Assembly: GCF_028583425.1 (NCBI RefSeq)
Contig: NC_072807.1
Location: 32,183,001-32,247,000, forward strand
Length of the DNA stretch: 64,000 nucleotides
DNA from: Eublepharis macularius
Taxonomy: Eukaryota; Chordata; Lepidosauria; Squamata; Eublepharidae
Direction of reading: 5' to 3'
The translations under genes and the position numbers were made by a program. The notes beneath the pieces were generated by a model. It saw only the letters and a list, made by a program, of their open reading frames with translations, was not told the origin of the DNA and made no database searches. Positions 9,761 through 19,892 of this stretch are shown in pieces; position 1 is the stretch's first letter; each line of letters opens with the position of its first letter.

Positions 9761-11587
9761 AAGAGTTTCTGAAGTCTATTTGACCCCTTCACCAGAAATA
9801 AAAGATAAAAATTTAAAAAATTAGGGGTTGCAAAATTAGCATGCTACTAGCTGCCAAGAAAAAAAAAATCAAACTCGTTATTCCTACCTTGCCAAAGGGA
9901 AATAAAACAGCACCAAAAACAACGGAGAGAAAATATATAAAAGAAAATACAGCAGTCTGTCAATTCTCTCATATATGTGTGTATGTATGCATGCAGGCAA
10001 GTTCATTTACGTTCATAACTGCTTTGGAATGCTAGGACTGGGAAAAAACGGTTGTATTACCTCTAGGATAACTGCCTAGACGTAACTATCTCTGAACTTT
10101 GTTTGCCGCAAGATTGTCTTGCAGGAGATGGGAACCTCAAGCAAAATTTCTGCCTCTCTAGAGTACTTTAAGCACCAATTTCAGTATGAAAAGCAGTGCA
10201 GGGCATGTATGCAACCATTCAGCTGGAAGAAGATTCAAAAGCTGCTGCACAGACCACCTAATCTAGCGGTTTCTGCCACTTCTGCTTTTCTTCTCATACG
10301 TCTGTGCAGAAAGCTCTTTTCCAGTTTTTCATCTAGTTAAGCAACAATTGGTGGGTAGGTGTTAGTTAAAAATACTGCAAGGCCACTCAAGACTCAAGAG
10401 GTAGCCTTAGGGCAGCGCTGGGTTTTCCATGGGCAATTCTGAGAGCGTTCCCTTCCTGCATATCGGCCTGAAAAGAACCAGTTACACTCTGCGTGCCACC
10501 AATGAGCAAAAAGGGCAAGTGCTAGAGCTGTGTTCAGTAGCTACTGCATATTTTCCTTTTCTGGAAACCACATCGGGGAGGGGTACTTGTGTACAGGCAC
10601 ATACGGCCAGCCTTAAGCAAATGTAAAGGCATTTCAGTGTGTGCCACTCCTGCAATCCTATGCAGCCTTAATCTCAGAAAAAGCTTCCCTGATGAGATTA
10701 CCGTGCACAGAATGTTTTTATGATGTGTTCATTTTAATAACTGCTGTTACTTTGCCCCTTTGGGATTACCCAACAGATAAACCAGCACGAGGCAGAATAG
10801 AAACCTGCCACTTCTGTACTTTGAGGTGACTACTGGCTGGCGAGCACGCCAGCGTCTGCCCTCTCCGTTGAAGTCATTGAGACTGGAATTATTTGCTCTG
10901 CAGATACCTTTCTGCAGTGTATCCCTCCTCTGCTTGTGATCTTGGTTGCAAAAGCAGCCCTTTATCCTTCACGGAGCTTGCAAGCGCCATAGGCTACAAG
11001 ACACCACAGCAGAATTAGAGGGGCACCATGGTGGCAATTGGGCCTCAACCGGAGGTGGAGCTGGAAAAAAGAGAGAAACTGGAGAGGAGGGCAAGGGCTT
11101 GGCGGTTGAAGCCATTTACAGTCTCATACAATGCAGAGTCGCTCCAGTTGAAGCCCATCAAAGGGCTTAGAGTGGCACGATAACTCTGTTTAGGATTTCG
11201 TCACCAGAAACCTCAGCGCTGAGGAATAGGGTAGCCCTGATAGAAACCCATTCACTTGTATGTAAGTAACTTGCAAAGAGACTGCAGTCTTCCTTGGGAA
11301 TGCAATTGTCTAACTAAAAAAATAACAGGAGTCTTTCTGTTATTTTGAGACTTATAGGTCAGCAGGCAACAGCTTGAGATGTGTTTTTAAAAAAAGAAAT
11401 CCAAAGAGCCGCACCAATAAGAAGCCTGGCTATTTCTTTAAAACAAGGTCGCTCGCAAGGTTTACACTCCCTCATTTAATCAGAGGTACCCGGGAAGCAA
11501 TTCCAACATCTTCCATAAGGCTGACTTTTACTCAAGTCTACAAGTTTTATGATGTGGCTTTATGTAAACCCTGCATCGTGCTCAGTC
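9761..11587. other. HCN4 intron 1, no gene seen
   Basis: Mostly unique sequence. A decayed palindromic repeat lies at about 11130-11205 (CAGAGTCGCTCCAG, then AGGGCTTAGAG). A short (GT)/(AT) stretch is near 9975. Confidence 0.4.
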
Positions 11588-11768
11588 ACCTGTGAACACA
11601 TAAAGCTGCCTTAAGCCAAATCAGGTGACTGTTCTATCAAGTTCAGCATTCTCACTATGACTGGCAGAGGGTCTCAGGTGGAGGTCTTTCACGTCATCTG
11701 ACCACCTGAGCCTTTTAACAGAAGCTGGGGCTTTCTGCTTTACCACTGAGCTGTGGCCCTTATTCTAA
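11588..11768 (-). repeat. tRNA-derived SINE, second family
   Basis: The minus strand reads GGGCCACAGCTCAGTGGTAA and ends near AAGGCAGCTTTATGTG. The B-box region is degraded. It lies close to another copy, at 11782, in the same orientation. Confidence 0.65.
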
Positions 11769-11781
11769 ATATTTCTGATTG

Positions 11782-11976
11782 AATGTATGAAGCTGTCTTA
11801 GACGGACTCAGCCCCTTTGTCTACCCAGGTCAGTACTGTCTACTCCAATGGATTGAGGGTCTCAGGGTATACTGTATCACCTGCTACATGATCTTTTCAA
11901 CTGGAAATGCCGGGGACTGAACTTGGGGCCTTCTGCATACAAAGCAGATGCGCTACCACTGAGCTACGGTCCCTAT
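11782..11976 (-). repeat. tRNA-derived SINE, second family
   Basis: The minus strand reads GGGACCGTAGCTCAGTGGTA, GCGCATCTGCTTTGTATGCA and AAGTTCAGTCCCCGGCAT. This is a clear tRNA-like head with A and B boxes and an anticodon-arm remnant. It is a SINE because a family-specific body follows. Confidence 0.75.
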
Positions 11977-12164
11977 TTTGGGGACAGTCAACCAAGCTGT
12001 CCTTTAGGGGCAGGAGAATCTCCTTGTCTTTGCATAGCCCAAACTAACTCAATCTGTTCATTTGGTCACGAGTTCTTTCCCTCTGAACTTTCTCTCTTCC
12101 CTAAGTCTTCCCTTAGGCAGTGTGGTGTGTTGCAGAACATGGCAGAATGTTTTGTTGCGTTTTC

Positions 12165-12210
12165 CATATACTACACCATACTTGATCTTAGCCAAAAGGC
12201 CAAGAAAGGA
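12165..12210 (-). pseudogene. U2 snRNA 5'-end pseudogene fragment
   Basis: The minus strand reads CTTGGCCTTTTGGCTAAGAT, then CAAGTATGGTGTAGTAT. This matches the first ~40 nt of U2 snRNA, including the branch-site-recognition segment GTGTAGTA, apart from a 3-base insertion and a few changes. The Sm site and the 3' stem-loops are absent, and I see no snRNA promoter elements. It is most likely a retrotransposed fragment. Confidence 0.75.
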
Positions 12211-13173
12211 TTTTTCATAGAGATATTTGCACGTGCCCCACTTTTGCTAAAACCAACCCAGCAAGGACTGGCCTTTGCACTTCTTCTGGGTTGCAACATT
12301 TATGGGTGGTACAGCAGCAACTTTGGCAGCTGGCAGTCAGTTCAGAAAGATCTTTCCCTACCACCCTCAGTCACTCTCTGTGGTTGCACTTTACAGAAAT
12401 TAGCCCTTGAGTTAATTAATTCATTAACCCCTCCCTTTCTTCCCGAGATTCCCACATTGTGGTTCAGGTTATAAGTGGCTCTATTTACATCATTTCTTTT
12501 AAAGAGCGGAGTCTCTGCCTACAATCTCTCCCTCTAATCTTTTATTCCGTGAAGGTCTTTCCTTTAATGAGCAGAGCGACTCCTGCTACATACAAATTCA
12601 AGGCCAAAGATGCTGCATTGCTTACACTTCTGCTGGTGCTACAGCAAGCCAGAGCAAAGGCCCTCTGTCCCAAGTGCTGCTCAGGTTGGGGGCAAGAGAA
12701 TTTCAGCAAGGCATTGCCATTTACTCAGAAGTCAGTCCCACCAAGTTAAAAGAGGCTTATACCTTAAAAAGCACACCCAGGATTGCAGACAAGGAGGGGA
12801 TCCAGGTGGGCTTCCTTTTGAGTAAATGCTCCTCTGCAGAATGTTGAATCAGCAAATCAAGGTGCATCAGGTGTGTGCAGGGGGGGAAGCAGGGGGGGCA
12901 ATATTCGGTTTTGGAATAAGCACCCCTTGACCTATTTTGGAACACATAATAGGGAAGGGGGCTTGTTTCCAATATGAAAGTTGGAGATTAAAAGTTGGGG
13001 GGAAGAAGCCGGCAGGTCCTCTAAGCACCTGGGGCCAAAAAGTTTCAGCTGCATCCCGAGCACTTAATGGGGTTGCTTCTGAGTAAATCTACTGCAGCTT
13101 CTGCTGCCAATGACCTGTGGCTGGGTCAAAGGCTGCGGAGTTCGGTGGTGGTCTCCAGTGTGGGTTTCGTTAC
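12211..13173. other. HCN4 intron 1, promoter-proximal part
   Basis: No recognisable exon. The minus-strand GTAACG at 13168-13173 is the splice donor of exon 1. The next HCN4 exon, which should encode the first transmembrane segments, is not in the window. Confidence 0.5.
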
Positions 13174-13859
13174 CTGAAATCGCTGTAGGGGTGGATGATC
13201 CAGAAGCCGGCGGACTTGACCCGCTCCTGCTCCCTCTCCACGGCCTTCTGGCTGCCGAACATCCTCAAGGAGAACTTGTTGACCCCAGGCTGCAGCATGG
13301 CCCCGAACTGGCGCTGCATGAAGCCGGCCTGGCCCAGGCACTGCTCCTCCTCGGAGGTGATCTGCTCGGTCCCTCCTTCCCCTTCCACCTTGACGGAGGC
13401 GGAGGCGGGCGCGTCCGGGGGCGGCGAGGCGGCGGGCGCGGGGGACCCTCCCGGCGGGGCCTCCCGGGCTCCCGGCGGGCTCCCGTCCTCGCCAGGAGAC
13501 GCCGCCTCCCCCTCGCTACCGATCAGCCGGCGTTCCTCGGGCGCCTCGGGCGGGTGGCGGCCGCTGGCCAGCGAGGAGAGGCTCCCCTTGAAGCGGCGGC
13601 AGTCCCCGTTGGTGCCGGGCTTGGCGCTCTCCACCGCCTCGCAGCCGGCCCGGGCGGGCTCTCCTGCCCCGGGCCCGCGGGCGCCCCCTGGCGAGGGCGA
13701 GGGCAGGGGCTTGAGGCGGATGCTCTTGCGGGCGGCGTCCTGGCCGGCGCCTTCCTCCTCCTCCTCCTCCTCCTCCTCGCCCATCAGCGACGCCTTGGGG
13801 CCGATCTCCGGCGGGAGGCTGTAGAGGCGCTTACGCATCGCCGGCGGCAGGCGCTCCAT
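13174..13859 (-). CDS. HCN4: HCN4 exon 1: pacemaker channel N-terminus
   Basis: This exon encodes the cytoplasmic N-terminus of hyperpolarisation- and cyclic nucleotide-gated channel 4, the main sinoatrial pacemaker isoform: 228 codons plus two bases. Residues 1-16 ([16 protein letters not shown]) match the HCN4-specific start. A run of nine Glu follows at 28-36, then [27 protein letters not shown] and [11 protein letters not shown], all HCN4 landmarks. From about residue 174 comes the HCN domain ([20 protein letters not shown], then [20 protein letters not shown]), ending at HPYSDF-R. The ORF then meets donor CAG|GTAACG, where vertebrate HCN genes break before the first membrane segment. HCN1-3 lack the MRKRLYSLP start. 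The frame stays open for 62 codons upstream (to an ATG at 14045), but homology begins at 13859. At 229 residues this section is shorter than I recall for mammals. The middle of the protein is Pro/Gly/Ala-rich and of poor conservation. Confidence 0.95.
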
Positions 13860-14560
13860 GGCGAGCGGCGCTCCGGCGCGCCAGAGGTCGGCCAGCGGAG
13901 AGGGGCCGCCGCGGCTGCAGCCTGCCGGAGGGACGTCCGCTCCGCGGCGCCTTATCAGCTCATGGCCCTTCTGCCTCCTCCGCCTCCGCCTCCTCCCCGC
14001 CTCGGAAGGGACGCGCGAGCAGGGCGCGGGGACGGGCAGCCCCACAGCGGCTCCGAGCCGGCTAGCTGGCGTCCCACTGGGCCAGCCGCCCGCCCGCTCG
14101 CCCGCCCCGGGGCACCCGGCAGCCCTGCAGCGCCCGGGACATGGTGGGGGCTCGCGCGGCGGAGGGGGCGGCCGGGCCGAGGCGCTCCCCGGGGCTCCCC
14201 GCGACGCCTCCCGCCGAGCAGCTCCAGCGCCCGCGCCCCGGGCTCAGCCGCCCGCGGCAACCTGCAGCCCCCCGCGCCGGGGCGCCGCTGACATCACCGG
14301 CACCGCCGCTTCCTCCGGCGGCTGGCTGGGACTGGGCGAATATTCATGAAGCCAGCTGATCCGAGCGGGTTGCCATAGGAGCCACCGCGGCGGAGGGGCT
14401 CTGCCTACCTGCGCGGGCACCCCGGCTTCTTAAAAGGGCAACGCCTGGCCGGGAAGGTGTGCGCAAAAGGCGCCTCGGATGCGCAGCGAACCCGCGTCCC
14501 GGGCACGGGCCAGTCGGCGCTGGGCGTTAGGGGAAAGGCATTGCGGGTCTTCCCGCGACC
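13190..14560. promoter_or_regulatory. HCN4: CpG island covering HCN4 exon 1 and promoter
   Basis: GC content and CpG frequency rise sharply between about 13190 and 14560 and drop again on both sides. The island spans the coding part of exon 1, the presumed 5' UTR and the upstream promoter region (minus-strand gene). I see no convincing TATA box, as is common for CpG-island promoters, and the transcription start cannot be placed from sequence alone. Confidence 0.8.
13753..13778. repeat. HCN4: (CCT)n coding microsatellite, poly-Glu
   Basis: CCT/CTC repeats on the plus strand encode the Glu run of HCN4 residues 28-36 on the minus strand. Such tracts are prone to length variation. Confidence 0.85.
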
Positions 14561-16074
14561 CTCATGGTTTTCTCTCCTCCGATTCAACCCCGGACTTCTT
14601 CTTCCATTTATTTGCAGTCAGTCCCGGACTCTTGACGCGCCCCATGGCTGCTAGGCTAAGCATGGACTCTTTGGTCCAAGGTTTGCCATCGCCCTCCACT
14701 CCTCTTCTGGGGAAAGAGAGAAGGGGTAGATGCAAAACCCTTCAATAATAATAATGATAATGATCCTCTGAACCTTGGAAATCTGACGGCACATCTAGCC
14801 AGAGCAGCAAGAAAAATGTCTTAAGGCGTTCCAGACTCAAATCGCACATGTAAAGCGCGCAGGCTGGTCGGATAAATGCAATTTTTAAACCGACCTTCTC
14901 TGCTGGGTTATCAGTCGATTCAGAAAGCTAGCAATGCTTGCAATTAAAGCGGCCTCCCCTCCGTGTCAGAAAACGCATAACTCGAGCGTTTGGAACCCCT
15001 TCAGTTTTTCACACCTCCGCACCAAAGGCTGAAAAGCGCTTTAAGTGGCTCCTGTAAATCCGACCTGTCAAGGTGGGGCTGTACCAGCCTCTCAATGGGC
15101 TTATAAAATCTGCGACACAAAGGATCGTTGGTCTGGTTCAAAACAAATGGGGGGGGCGCCTGCTGCCCCCAAAAGTTTGATTGCTCCAACCCATATCTCG
15201 TTGACCCAGGCAGTTCATGCCACTCAAGACTCCATCCCAAGCCTGCTCTAAACCTCTGAAAAGGCAAGGGGGTGTCCATTAGACGCCTTGGGAAACCTTT
15301 GGAGAAACCCAAAGAGATCAAGGTTGTGATTTGGAGGTGCATTCCTTACCGCCCCTGAAATGCCAATGGGCGTAAGTAAAACACCCCCAAAATCTCTGCG
15401 TTGCCAAAAGCTAGTGTGTTTTGCAGTTCTGTGAGTCTGCATCAAAATCTGTTGTTATTAGTGTTTGGGGCATTTGCGAGGTTGTTTTCCTACCCCTAAA
15501 ACATAGTTACATTCGATGGTGTTTTCTTCCCTCCTGAGACTTCCGCAAGCAGCATAGATGGGGGTTCCCAAGAGATCTCCCAGCTGAATTCTGACCTCTG
15601 GAGCCACACCTGCTCTGCTCCATCATATTCCTTCAACCCATCCCTCTTGCTAGGGCTTCAGATCCCTGCAACATTTGCAATCACAGGTGGGGGGGGGTTA
15701 GGGGGGTGTTGATAATTTGGGGTAGTTCAGGGGGAAACTGAGCAGGAGAAAGGCCAAGGGACTCCCATCTCCAGGGACCAGGCACGGGGAAAAATGAGTA
15801 CATTCAATTTGAGCACTGTCTGAGGGTTGGAGGAGAGAATAGCTACCCAGCCAGAGCTATAAGCCCATTACTGAAAGTGGTGAGACGTGACAGACAACAC
15901 AGATCTCTGTCAGGCTTTGGAAAGAAACTGCAGGCTCTGGTTCAGATTTGGGGGGGGGCACAGACTTCCTTCTTGGATTCCCTCCCTCTTCCACCCGTAC
16001 ATGTTTTTCCTCATCAAATCAGTGTGTGTTTGGATACTGCTGTAAGTTTCATAATGAGTAAAAGGTGGGTACCC
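14561..16074. other. HCN4 5' flank, no gene seen
   Basis: Unique-looking sequence with a short ATA/ATG-rich tract near 14745-14765 and G runs at about 15148, 15688 and 15950. There is no recognisable exon. Confidence 0.4.
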
Positions 16075-16148
16075 CTCTAATAATGACATACTTTGTAAAC
16101 CATTCTGAGTGGGCATTAAGCTGTCCTGAAGGGCGGTATATAAATCTG
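16075..16148 (+). repeat. 3' end of tRNA-derived SINE
   Basis: It reads AACCATTCTGAGTGGGCATT, then CTGAAGGGCGGTATATAAAT, the 3' terminus of the family seen at 4925. The head is missing. Confidence 0.7.
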
Positions 16149-16158
16149 TTGTTGTTGT

Positions 16159-16222
<64 letters not shown>
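16148..16222. repeat. (TTGCTG)n microsatellite grown from a SINE tail
   Basis: About twelve TTG/CTG units follow the SINE tail directly, first TTG only and then alternating TTG and CTG. The repeat probably arose by expansion of the (TTG)n tail typical of the SINE family. Confidence 0.9.
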
Positions 16223-16259
16223 AATAGCCTTTTGGGGTTCAATGTTGATTACTCTTCAC

Positions 16260-17377
16260 TTTTTTTAAAGAAAGAAAAATGGGCTTTCAGTAATCTGCTT
16301 AGCCCTTCTATAAAAAGAGCCACTGAATTTCCCTTCTACCTTTCCTTCTTCCATCTCCACCCTCCCCATTTGTCCGGTTAACAGTTGGGGGGATCTCCCC
16401 CTCTCCAATTTGCTTTCTTGTTGCCTGTCTTATCTGCCATATTTTAAAAAATCAATTAAAATGAATAGCTTTTTAAAAAAAAAATCTTGCTTTTTAAATC
16501 GCAGTAGTTCTAGGCTGGGTTTATTTCAAGGATGATGGATGGAGTTTCTACTTGGGTCAGACCAGAGATGCTAACATTTTGCAGCGATTCACATTTGCAC
16601 CATTTACTGGCCTAAAAAAGCATTAACATCTCAACATCCTCGGAGGAAAACAAAGGCCTCCGATGTCACTTGATGCCAGATAAAGCCCCGTGAGTAATGG
16701 TGCAGAGGCTAAGTTTTGACCCATTTGCCCACATGTTCTCTTCTGTTGGGGGTAATCCATCACTGTGCATCGGAGAATAAACCAATTATGTGGAAAGAAT
16801 GGATTGATGGGGGGGGGGCATATGCACTTCGAATGATTTATTAAAGAGGAGAGAGCGCTTCTCTTTCTTTACTGTTGGCTAAGAAATATCAACTTGAACC
16901 AAGCCACCAGTGGCCATAATATCTCATTTATTAACTAACATTTTGGAACCAGGAGTTCTGTTGTATCTACAACTTCTGGACACTGGGTAAGTCTTCGATT
17001 GAACTCTCATATCAGTCAGCGAGACCAAGATTGAGAATAATTCCTAGCCTCTGAAGGAAACCGATTCTGGCAGGGCCAATCAAACGACTCAATAGGAAAA
17101 AAAGCTGTTCAGATCTGTTTGAAAGTCATTTCTAGCTATGGACCCCTGTGAGAGTCATGAAGCCCCTCTTGGTGGTCCCTTTGCTTTCTGGAAAGTCCGC
17201 ACTGCTGGTGTGCATGAGTGGAGGAGAAATGTGCATTGCTTCACATTATCTTTGTTCAGACCTTCTATTTCATAGCTGCTTCACTTGCTGCAAAATTTGC
17301 GGATAGACAGAGAAGGGCCTTGGATAAAGTTGTTGGAAGAAATGGGGTGGGCCAGAGACTGCCTTGTATGTGGCTTA
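16260..17377. other. Intergenic, no gene seen
   Basis: No recognisable coding region or repeat. A G run is at 16810. Confidence 0.4.
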
Positions 17378-17735
17378 GAGCCAAAACACACGTTAAGAAA
17401 AACCTAGGTTCAGCACGTGTTCTCTTACCTCAAGGTTTGCCGGGATCTGTAGGAGTCCTGGAAGCTTAAAGTAGGCGTCCTGGAAGCTTAAAGATCTGTA
17501 GGGGTCCTGGAAGCTTAAAGTCCTGGAAGCTTAAAGGATCTGCAAGCGTCCTGGAAGCTTAAAGGCGTCCTGGAAGCTTAAAGCTTAAAATACAGGCGCC
17601 TGTATTTCCCTTTCCCTTTTTGCTGCTCTGTAAATGCTAAACTTTAAGCTTCCAGGACGCCTACAGATCCCAGCAAACCTTGAGGTAAGAGAACACGTGC
17701 TGAACCTAGGTTTTTCTTAACGTGTGTTTTGGCTC
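17378..17735. mobile_element. MITE with internal 16-18-bp repeat array
   Basis: The terminal inverted repeat starts GAGCCAAAACACACGTTAAG and extends about 75 bp (through CACGTGTTCTCTTACCTCAA). The flanks are TTA on the left and ATA on the right, compatible with a Harbinger-type 3-bp target but not identical. Between the arms, TCCTGGAAGCTTAAAG recurs about seven times with variable spacers (about 17453-17590). The right arm carries the same motif once, inverted. Confidence 0.75.
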
Positions 17736-18024
17736 ATAGTCTTTAGACAAGGCAAACGATCTGCATGATTAAAAAAGAAAGACAGCAATCAACTCTCTCC
17801 CCCTCAACCTTGTCAATCAAAGTGATTTGACAGCTGTTGCTACGCAAACCCTCAAGGTGGGGAGGAGGCTTTTATTTCCAGATGCCTGGGCAAAATAACC
17901 TGGAAAACCTCTATTTGTTAGAGTAATGAAAATGAATCGAATAAACTCCAGCCATGTTATTATTTTCCCTGGTGCACGCTAATTTATTGGAGAGAGTTCA
18001 AGGAGGTTAGAAGGAATGGGAGAG
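17736..18024. other. Intergenic, no gene seen
   Basis: Unique-looking sequence. No named repeat. Confidence 0.35.
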
Positions 18025-18036
18025 TGAGTCAAGAAA

Positions 18037-18212
18037 CCAACTTTATTGTAGCATAAACTTTCGAGAACCACAGCTCTCTTTGTCAGATGCATACAGACAG
18101 CTGTGGTTCTCGAAAGCTTGTGCTACAGTAAAGTTGGTTAGTCTTAAAGGGGCTACTGGACTCTTTACTATTTTGCAACTACTGACTAACACAGCTAACT
18201 CCTCTGGATTTA
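18037..18212 (+). mobile_element. Short PLE-derived unit with head-to-head hammerhead-like motifs
   Basis: It is flanked by identical 12-bp TGAGTCAAGAAA at 18025-18036 and 18213-18224. The first half is an inverted copy of the PLE 3' motif (TTTATTGTAGCATAAACTTT, then CGAGAACCACAGCTCTCTTT). The second half is the direct copy (AGCTGTGGTTCTCGAAAGCT, then TACAGTAAAGTTGGTTAGTC), ending ACTAACACAGCTAACTCCTC. It is non-coding. The duplication length equals that of the large PLE at 24704. Confidence 0.8.
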
Positions 18213-18439
18213 TGAGTCAAGAAAGGATCTGAAACTGATAGTGAAGGTTTCCAACCATCAAAGTCAAATGGATCTTGCCACAGAAGAGAATTCCCCTAAT
18301 AGATCTTCCCATAATGCATTTATTTTTATAGAAGTATCTCTGGGAGGGGCAAGAGGTGAAGGATTTATGTCCTGGTTTGATGTTTTATGATTTATGTTCC
18401 TGGCTTTCCAGGAACATCTTGCCAGATATGACATGAAGA

Positions 18440-18785
18440 GAACTAGCATACTGTGGTGGTTACAGGATTGTACTAGGACTAGGGAAAACTGGGTACAAAT
18501 TCCCTTCAACCATCAAACTCATTGGGTGACCTTGACTGGGGCCGTATCCACACGGCTCACCTTATTCTGCAAAATAGCGAAATCTCGCGAGAAGATGCTG
18601 TTCTTGCGAGATTTCGCTATTTTGCAGAATAAGGTAAGCCGTGTGGAAACGGCCAGGGTCATTTTCTCTCAGCCTAGCCTAACTTACCTCACAGGGTTGT
18701 TGTGAGGATAAAGCAGAGGAGGAGAGAAACATGTGTGATGTCCCAAGCTCCTTAGAGGAAGAGCAGGATAAAAATGTAATAAACG
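18440..18785 (+). repeat. tRNA-derived SINE split by a Harbinger MITE
   Basis: The head region has TGTGGTGGTTACAGGATTG. After 18654 the body resumes with CTCAGCCTAGCCTAACTTAC and CTCACAGGGTTGTTGTGAGG. Confidence 0.65.
18540..18654. mobile_element. Harbinger-like MITE (GGCCG terminus)
   Basis: The 115-bp element is an almost perfect hairpin. It starts GGCCGTATCCACACGGCT and ends in the inverted copy. The arms share ACCTTATTCTGCAAAATAGC and GAAATCTCGC. The flanks are TGG and AGG, so a 3-bp duplication would have one mismatch. The start closely resembles the terminus of the Harbinger at 52792. Confidence 0.75.
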
Positions 18786-19027
18786 AATTAATATGGGAAA
18801 CAGGATAGAGGACTAGATGGAGCTTAAGTCTGATCCTGCAGGGGTTTAGTCTGATCTGTCTAAAGGATTAAGGGTGCCATCCTCTATAATTAAAAACATG
18901 CTACAAATGTAATGTCGGATGGTCTAATTATTTTTATTTCATGCCTGCTTCATAATACTCAAGGGTCGTGGCTGATACACAATCATATTAAAATCTCCTA
19001 AATTAACTAGTTCCCGCACTAGGCAGA
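18786..19027. other. Intergenic, no gene seen
   Basis: No recognisable feature. Confidence 0.35.
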
Positions 19028-19095
19028 AACTAAGGTTGCCAGCTGCAATGTAGGGTCTAGAAATATCCTGGAATTACAACCGCCCTCCAGACTTC

Positions 19096-19620
19096 AGAGA
19101 TGAAGAAGACCCTGGAGCAAATAGCTGTTATGAAGGTGCCACCCTACACATGGGCGAAATCAACAGCAACCCGTACATGGGCTTTCTCTGTGCTGGCCCC
19201 TACCCTGCGGAATAGCCTGCCTGAAGAGGTCAGGAGAGCCCCCACTCTCCTAGCTTTCCGCAAACAATGCAAAACTGAATTATTCAAAAAGTCTTTTGTA
19301 CTGTCAGGAGGGGCCCTCAGATGCTTTGCTAATGAGTTAAGGACCATAGACTTCACCACTATGTTGCCTTATATCTGTTGTCTTAAATATGTGCTTCTAT
19401 GAGCTACCTGTGCTTCATGTGGTCTGAGGTCAGCCCTGGAATTGCTTATGTTCTGTTTCAGCATTTTTCAACTCTGTGTTGGATTCTTACTAATGCTATG
19501 TCTTTGTAAACGTGTTTATTTTTCCTACGGCACTGTTTATGGAAATATCCTTGAAATTGACTGTACTGGTCTCACACTGTGTAATCTGCCTTGAGTCTCA
19601 GTGAGAAAGGTGTATAATTG
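19096..19620 (+). mobile_element. L2/CR1-like LINE 3' fragment
   Basis: A 100-codon open stretch (19100-19402) includes WAFSVLAPTLRNSLPEEVRR and FRKQCKTELFKK. This is the pattern AFSV-P-LWNSLP-E-R, then F---LKT-LF, that ends the ORF2 of several L2/CR1-clade LINEs. The 3' UTR runs into GTCTCAGTGAGAAAGGTGTA and a (TGAA)n tail. It is strongly 5'-truncated. The exact clade is uncertain. Confidence 0.6.
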
Positions 19621-19621
19621 A

Positions 19622-19680
19622 CATGAATGAATGAATGAATGAATGAATGAATGAATGAATGAATGAATGAATGAATGAAA
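19622..19680. repeat. (TGAA)n microsatellite, LINE tail
   Basis: About 14 ATGA/TGAA units directly follow the LINE 3' end. Confidence 0.9.
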
Positions 19681-19892
19681 ATAAGGGCAGACTGTATGGT
19701 ATTATACCATGCTAAGGTTCCTTCTCCAAACCCCACCATTCGCCCCCAAATCTCCAGGAATTTCCCAACCTGAGTTGGCAATCTGAGCTAAAATAATTAC
19801 CAAACCTTTACCAGTACGAATCCAAACCAACCCAATGCTGTAACATTTTAACTTCCTTAATGAGTACCACCATACCTATAACTAAGTACTTG

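Larger units (their letters stand above)
19028..19790. repeat. Old MITE-like repeat split by a LINE fragment
   Basis: The outer parts (about 19028-19095 and 19690-19790) are the two halves of a repeat that begins GGTTGCCAGCTGCAATGTAG and ends CTCCAGGAATTTCCCAACCT. A continuous relative is seen at about 23500-23760. The LINE fragment and its (TGAA)n tail lie between them. Confidence 0.55.

Noticed and set aside
11782..11976. Possible functional tRNA gene on the minus strand
   Set aside because: The cloverleaf is imperfect and the head is followed by a body shared with other dispersed copies, so it is a SINE.
12165..12210. Functional U2 snRNA gene
   Set aside because: Only the 5' end is present, with an insertion, no Sm site and no snRNA promoter.
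11923..12474. 183-codon open frame
   Set aside because: It overlaps a tRNA-derived SINE and the U2 pseudogene and matches no protein family that I know.
13860..14045. In-frame upstream ATG that would extend HCN4 by 62 residues
   Set aside because: The HCN4-specific start [16 protein letters not shown] begins at 13859, and the upstream residues look like translated 5' UTR.
13110..14291. 393-codon open frame on the plus strand across the CpG island
   Set aside because: It is the antisense shadow of HCN4 exon 1. High GC content removes stop codons, and the protein is low-complexity Arg/Gly/Pro/Ala with no family resemblance.
16065..16268. Poly-Leu frame and its poly-Ala/Thr antisense
   Set aside because: Produced by the (TTGCTG)n microsatellite.
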